Source: Pseudomonadota bacterium
GTDB taxonomy: Bacteria; Pseudomonadota; Alphaproteobacteria; Azospirillales; Azospirillaceae
DNA length: 10,567 bases
Assembly (NCBI GenBank): GCA_023412175.1
Contig: JAEYOB010000776.1
Span: forward strand, 1-10,567
Direction of reading: 5' to 3'
Under the pieces are notes generated by a model. The model saw only the letters and a program-made list of their open reading frames with translations, had not been told where the DNA came from and searched no databases. Below, one piece after another: positions 5,670 to 10,567 of the stretch (position 1 is the first letter of the stretch; each line of letters begins with the position of its first letter). A program made the translations under genes and the position numbers.

Positions 5670-5697
5670 AGGGCGGCCTTTCGGCCGCCCTTTTCTT
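5670..5697 (+). terminator. Intrinsic terminator of tig
   Basis: GGGCGGCC (5671-5678) and GGCCGCCC (5683-5690) form a perfect 8-bp stem around a TTTC loop. A further A-T pair (5670/5691) extends it, and TTTTCTT follows. This is a textbook factor-independent terminator 16 bases after the tig stop. Confidence 0.93.
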
Positions 5698-5711
5698 CCC
5701 CTATATAGGGG
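5678..5711 (+). promoter_or_regulatory. Candidate heat-shock-type promoter of clpP, with 14-bp palindrome
   Basis: CCCCTATATAGGGG (5698-5711) is a perfect 14-bp palindrome starting one base after the terminator T-run. CCCTATAT (5699-5706) within it is close to the sigma-32 -10 consensus CCCCATnT. Fifteen bases upstream is CTTTCG (5678-5683), matching the first half of the CTTGAA -35 consensus. The -35 would then lie in the loop of the tig terminator. Start of transcription would be about 30 bases before the clpP ATG. The promoter class is inferred from consensus knowledge; the palindrome itself is seen. Confidence 0.5.
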
Positions 5712-5747
5712 TGAACGCCACGAGGCTCAGGGGGCTAGGGTAGCAAC

Positions 5748-6374
<627 letters not shown>

Positions 6375-6420
6375 AATCGCCCAAACGATGTGTTGATCGC
6401 GCCGGCTCTCCTGTTGTTGA

Positions 6421-6449
6421 CTGGACGGCGGGGGGGCGGCGCGATACGT
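6421..6449 (+). promoter_or_regulatory. Candidate promoter of clpX
   Basis: CTGGAC (6421-6426) and CGATACGT (6442-6449) are separated by 15 bases, the spacing of a sigma-32 promoter, though each box is degenerate. The ACGTTAG at 6446-6452 recurs upstream of lon at the same distance from a CTTGAA box. A TTGACT at 6417-6422 could instead be a sigma-70 -35, but no -10 lies at a normal distance. Confidence 0.3.
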
Positions 6450-6454
6450 TAGCC

Positions 6455-6479
6455 TTGTCACGGGCCGGTTTCGTGACAA
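6455..6479. promoter_or_regulatory. Perfect 8-bp inverted repeat upstream of clpX, possible operator
   Basis: TTGTCACG (6455-6462) and CGTGACAA (6472-6479) are exact reverse complements with a 9-base spacer. No T-run follows, so it is not an intrinsic terminator of clpP. Its place just downstream of the candidate clpX promoter fits an operator or a 5'-leader hairpin. The cognate factor is unknown. Confidence 0.55.
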
Positions 6480-6518
6480 CCTGAGGAAAGGGCCGGCGTC
6501 GGGGGACATCGTTCGGTT

Positions 6519-6535
6519 GCGTGATCCGCTCACGC
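6519..6535. promoter_or_regulatory. Second inverted repeat upstream of clpX
   Basis: GCGTGA (6519-6524) and TCACGC (6530-6535) are exact reverse complements with a 5-base spacer, 37 bases before the clpX ATG. The arms share the CGTGA/TCACG core with the repeat at 6455-6479, which suggests related sites, though the spacing differs. Confidence 0.4.
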
Positions 6536-6560
6536 GATCGAGGGAGCTTCCGAGAGCATG

Positions 6561-6566
6561 ACGGAG
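6561..6566 (+). promoter_or_regulatory. Ribosome binding site deciding the clpX start
   Basis: ACGGAG with a 5-base spacer precedes the ATG at 6572. This supports the family start [10 protein letters not shown] over the in-frame upstream start at 6521. Confidence 0.75.
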
Positions 6567-6571
6567 TACAG

Positions 6572-7834
<1,263 letters not shown>

Positions 7835-7864
7835 CGTTCGGACGTGAGCATAAGATCGAAGGGG

Positions 7865-7894
7865 AGGGGCGCCTGCGGGCGCCCCTTTTCGTTT
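7865..7894 (+). terminator. Intrinsic terminator of clpX
   Basis: GGGGCGCC (7866-7873) and GGCGCCCC (7878-7885) form a perfect 8-bp stem around a TGCG loop. An outer A-T pair (7865/7886) extends it, and TTTTCGTTT follows. It separates clpX from lon, so lon needs its own promoter. Confidence 0.93.
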
Positions 7895-7944
7895 GCGCGT
7901 GCCCGTCGCTGCCGGGTCCGTTGCCGCGTTGCGTAAGGGATTCC

Positions 7945-7968
7945 GCCCCCTCCGCCCTTGAAGGGGGC
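7945..7968. repeat. 7-bp inverted repeat overlapping the lon promoter candidate
   Basis: GCCCCCT (7945-7951) and AGGGGGC (7962-7968) are exact reverse complements with a 10-base spacer. Nested in it is CCCTTGAAGGG (7955-7965), itself a palindrome, which holds the CTTGAA box. It could be an operator, or a degenerate member of a dispersed palindromic repeat family; one copy cannot tell. Confidence 0.5.
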
Positions 7969-7985
7969 AGAGGCGTGTGCCACGT
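7957..7985 (+). promoter_or_regulatory. Candidate heat-shock-type promoter of lon
   Basis: CTTGAA (7957-7962) matches the sigma-32 -35 consensus exactly. After 15 bases, TGCCACGT (7978-7985) matches part of the CCCCATnT -10. lon is a heat-shock gene in E. coli and many proteobacteria, so this control is expected from knowledge. A transcript from here would have a leader of roughly 90 bases. That leader includes a hairpin at 8037-8056 (CCAG/CTGG and CCC/GGG with one bulged G) shortly before the ribosome binding site. Confidence 0.5.
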
Positions 7986-8084
7986 TAGACGGGTGCCGTA
8001 ACAAGGCCCCGCGCTCATCCCGAGGTAGGGCCAGATCCAGGCCCATCCCGGGCTGGCGGCGTTCCCACCGAGAGGCCCTATTCA

Positions 8085-10493
8085 ATGTTTGAAATTCCCC
8101 GTGGTGCCCTCTATCCGGTCCTGCCGCTGCGCGACATCGTGGTGTTTCCCCACATGATCGTGCCGCTGTTCGTGGGCCGCGAGAAGTCCGTGCGCGCGCT
8201 TGAGGACGTGATGAAGGATGACAAGCAGATCCTGCTCGTCACCCAGAAGAACGCTGCGCAGGACGATCCTACCCCGGCCGACATCTACAGCGTCGGCACC
8301 GTGGGCACCGTGCTGCAGTTGCTCAAGCTGCCCGACGGGACGGTCAAGGTTCTGGTCGAGGGCGGCCAGCGCGCCTCGATCACCAAATTCGCCGAGAACG
8401 AGGACTTCTTCCAGGCTTATGCCGACCTCGTGGATGAGAAGGTCGGGGAGCAGCAGGAGCTGGAGGCGCTGTCGCGCGCCGTGGTCTCCCAGTTCGAGCA
8501 GTACATCAAGCTCAACAAGAAGATCCCGCCCGAGGTGCTGGTCTCGATCAACCAGATCGAGGATTCCGGCAAGCTCGCCGACACCGTCGCCTCGCACCTC
8601 GCCCTGAAGATCCCCGAGAAGCAGCAGCTGCTGGAGACCGCCACCGTCTCCGAGCGCCTGGAACGGGTCTATGCCTTCATGGAAGGCGAGATCGGCGTGC
8701 TGCAGGTGGAAAAGCGCATCCGCAACCGCGTCAAGCGGCAAATGGAGAAGACCCAGCGCGAGTACTATCTGAACGAACAGCTCAAGGCGATCCAGAAGGA
8801 GCTGGGCGAGTCGGAGGACGGCCGCGACGAGTCGGCCGAGTTGGAAGAGAAGATCAACAAGACCCGCTTCACCAAGGAAGCCCGCGACAAGGCCCTGGCC
8901 GAGCTGAAGAAGCTCCGCTCCATGAGCCCGATGTCGGCCGAGGCCACGGTGGTCCGCAACTACCTGGACTGGATGCTGTCCATTCCATGGAAGAAGCGCA
9001 CCAAGGTGAAGAAGGACATCAAGCTGGCGCAGAAGATTCTCGACGCCGACCACTACGGCCTGGAGAAGGTCAAGGAACGCATCCTCGAATACCTTGCCGT
9101 GCAGAACCGCATGAACAAGGTGAAGGGGCCGATCCTCTGCCTCGTCGGTCCGCCCGGCGTCGGCAAGACCTCGCTCGGCAAGTCGATCGCGCGCTCGACG
9201 GGGCGCAACTTCGTGCGCATGTCGCTGGGCGGCGTGCGGGACGAGGCGGAGGTGCGCGGCCACCGGCGCACCTACATCGGCTCCATGCCCGGCAAGGTCA
9301 TCCAGGGCATGAAGAAGGCGAAGTCCTCCAACCCGCTGTTCCTGCTCGACGAGATCGACAAGCTGGGCGCCGACTGGCGGGGCGATCCGTCCTCGGCGCT
9401 GCTGGAGGTGCTGGACCCGGAGCAGAACTCCACCTTCAACGACCACTACCTTGAGGTCGACTACGACCTGTCGGACGTGATGTTCGTCTGCACGGCCAAC
9501 ACGCTGCGCCTGCCGCAGCCGCTGCTGGACCGCATGGAGGTGATCCGCGTCGCCGGCTACACCGAGGATGAGAAGGTCGAGATCTCCAAGCGCCATCTGC
9601 TGGACAAGCAGATCAAGGCGGCGGGGCTGAAGAAGGGCGAGTTCGCCATCTCCGACGACGCGATGAAGGACCTGATCCGCTACTACACGCGGGAAGCCGG
9701 CGTGCGCAACCTTGAGCGCGAGATCGCCAATCTGGCCCGCAAGGCGGTGAAGGAAATCCTGATGAAGGGCACCGAGAAGGTGTCCATCACCCGGCGCAAC
9801 CTCGACAAGTACGCCGGCGTGCGCCGGTTCCACTTCGGCGAGGCGGAACTGGAGGATCTGGTCGGCGTCACCACCGGCCTCGCCTGGACCGAGGTGGGCG
9901 GCGAGCTGCTGTCCATCGAGGCGGTGTCGCTGCCCGGCAAGGGGCGTGTCACCACCACCGGCAAGCTCGGCGACGTCATGAAGGAATCGGTCCAGGCGGC
10001 CGAGTCCTACGTGAAGTCGCGAGCCGTCGCCTTCGGCATCAAGCCGACGCTCTTCGAGAAGAAGGACATCCACGTCCACGTTCCCGAGGGCGCGACCCCC
10101 AAGGACGGCCCGTCGGCCGGCGTGGCGATGATCACCTCGATCGTCTCCGTGCTGACCGGCATCGCGGTCCGCAAGGACGTGGCGATGACCGGCGAGATCA
10201 CGCTGCGCGGCCGGGTGCTGCCGATCGGCGGCCTGAAGGAAAAGCTGCTTGCCGCACTGCGTGGCGGTCTGAAGAAGGTGCTGATCCCGAAGGACAACGA
10301 GAAGGATCTGGCCGACATTCCGGACAACGTGAAGCGTGGCCTGGAAATCATTCCGGTGAGTTCTGTGGACGACGTGCTGCGCAACGCCCTGGTCCGGGCG
10401 CTTGAGCCCATCGAGTGGACGGAGCCGGCGGAGCCCGTGGAGTCCGCCGCCAAGCCGCGCGACGGCGACGCCGGCGAGGTGCTTCGCCACTGA
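8085..10493 (+). CDS. lon: ATP-dependent serine protease Lon
   Basis: The protein has 802 residues, slightly longer than the E. coli protein. It is a homohexameric AAA+ protease that removes misfolded and short-lived regulatory proteins in the cytoplasm. The N-terminal substrate-binding domain (about 1-300) begins with the typical [24 protein letters not shown]. It leads into a long charged coiled coil with [19 protein letters not shown]. The AAA+ module has Walker A GPPGVGKT (355-362) and Walker B LFLLDE (418-423). The protease domain (about 600-780) has the catalytic dyad Ser677 in [11 protein letters not shown] and Lys720 in [10 protein letters not shown], two positions below the E. coli residues. 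A short Pro/Glu/Ala-rich tail follows. The ATG start is supported by GAGAGG nine bases upstream. It is separated from clpX by a terminator and has its own promoter candidate. Confidence 0.98.
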   Translation: MFEIPRGALYPVLPLRDIVVFPHMIVPLFVGREKSVRALEDVMKDDKQILLVTQKNAAQDDPTPADIYSVGTVGTVLQLLKLPDGTVKVLVEGGQRASITKFAENEDFFQAYADLVDEKVGEQQELEALSRAVVSQFEQYIKLNKKIPPEVLVSINQIEDSGKLADTVASHLALKIPEKQQLLETATVSERLERVYAFMEGEIGVLQVEKRIRNRVKRQMEKTQREYYLNEQLKAIQKELGESEDGRDESAELEEKINKTRFTKEARDKALAELKKLRSMSPMSAEATVVRNYLDWMLSIPWKKRTKVKKDIKLAQKILDADHYGLEKVKERILEYLAVQNRMNKVKGPILCLVGPPGVGKTSLGKSIARSTGRNFVRMSLGGVRDEAEVRGHRRTYIGSMPGKVIQGMKKAKSSNPLFLLDEIDKLGADWRGDPSSALLEVLDPEQNSTFNDHYLEVDYDLSDVMFVCTANTLRLPQPLLDRMEVIRVAGYTEDEKVEISKRHLLDKQIKAAGLKKGEFAISDDAMKDLIRYYTREAGVRNLEREIANLARKAVKEILMKGTEKVSITRRNLDKYAGVRRFHFGEAELEDLVGVTTGLAWTEVGGELLSIEAVSLPGKGRVTTTGKLGDVMKESVQAAESYVKSRAVAFGIKPTLFEKKDIHVHVPEGATPKDGPSAGVAMITSIVSVLTGIAVRKDVAMTGEITLRGRVLPIGGLKEKLLAALRGGLKKVLIPKDNEKDLADIPDNVKRGLEIIPVSSVDDVLRNALVRALEPIEWTEPAEPVESAAKPRDGDAGEVLRH

Positions 10494-10516
10494 GCGGCAT
10501 CTTGACCGCACCATAG

Positions 10517-10545
10517 GCCGAAACCGTTGCGAATCGGCGCTTTTT
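10517..10545 (+). terminator. Weak terminator-like hairpin after lon
   Basis: GCCGA (10517-10521) and TCGGC (10534-10538) form a 5-bp stem around a 12-base loop, followed by GC and five T residues. The stem is short and the loop large, so activity is uncertain. TTGACG at 10544-10549 overlaps the T-run and could be the -35 of a gene beyond the window. Confidence 0.35.
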
Positions 10546-10567
10546 GACGCATCGGCCGCCCGTCGGC

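Noticed and set aside
6455..6479. Inverted repeat after clpP as an intrinsic terminator
   Set aside because: No T-run follows the repeat on the + strand, and it lies 81 bases after the stop.
8082..10514. 810-residue minus-strand open frame opposite lon
   Set aside because: It mirrors lon almost exactly and has the His/Leu/Arg/Gln-rich composition of a reverse-strand shadow. The + strand encodes a complete Lon with all catalytic residues.
10494..10567. Start of hupB after lon
   Set aside because: The position is expected for many alphaproteobacteria, but the 74 remaining bases show no start codon with a ribosome binding site and no HU-like reading frame.

Overview
The window is high-GC chromosomal DNA from an alphaproteobacterium, probably a Rhodospirillales member close to Azospirillum. 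That placement is inferred from the strong GC bias at third codon positions, the style of the Tig, ClpP, ClpX and Lon proteins, and the gene order tig-clpP-clpX-lon. No database search was possible. Most of the window is housekeeping; I see no CRISPR array, insertion sequence, prophage or defence island.

Left third (1-1987). The 3' part of nnrD (NAD(P)H-hydrate dehydratase, metabolite repair) enters from the left edge on the + strand. It converges, with a 7-bp gap, on a two-gene minus-strand unit of unknown function: a 68-residue protein (1307-1513) followed by a 141-residue protein (846-1271). Both have near-consensus ribosome binding sites. A 474-bp gene-free stretch follows. It is AT-richer than its surroundings and unusually dense in short perfect inverted repeats.

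Middle (1988-4316). A complete malonyl-CoA decarboxylase gene (+) converges on a small hotdog-fold acyl-CoA thioesterase gene (-). They are separated by 12 bp, with a strong hairpin across the junction. The thioesterase has a good ribosome binding site, a TTGACG -35 box and a palindrome of LiuR-like type over its presumed -10. A tRNA-Leu(UAG) gene with encoded CCA follows.

Right part (4317-10567). The protein quality-control cluster is trigger factor (tig), ClpP peptidase, ClpX unfoldase and Lon protease, all complete and on the + strand. Trigger factor binds nascent chains at the ribosome, ClpXP degrades tagged or native regulated substrates, and Lon degrades misfolded proteins. tig and clpX each end in a clear intrinsic terminator. 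Promoter-like elements of heat-shock (sigma-32) type can be proposed upstream of clpP, clpX and lon with the same geometry. The clpP element overlaps the tig terminator. The window ends 74 bp after lon, where hupB would be expected in many alphaproteobacteria, but no such gene is visible.

The parts most worth a second look are the unknown gene pair, the palindrome-rich 1.5-2.0 kb gap, the perfect inverted repeat before clpX, and the matched promoter candidates of the protease genes.
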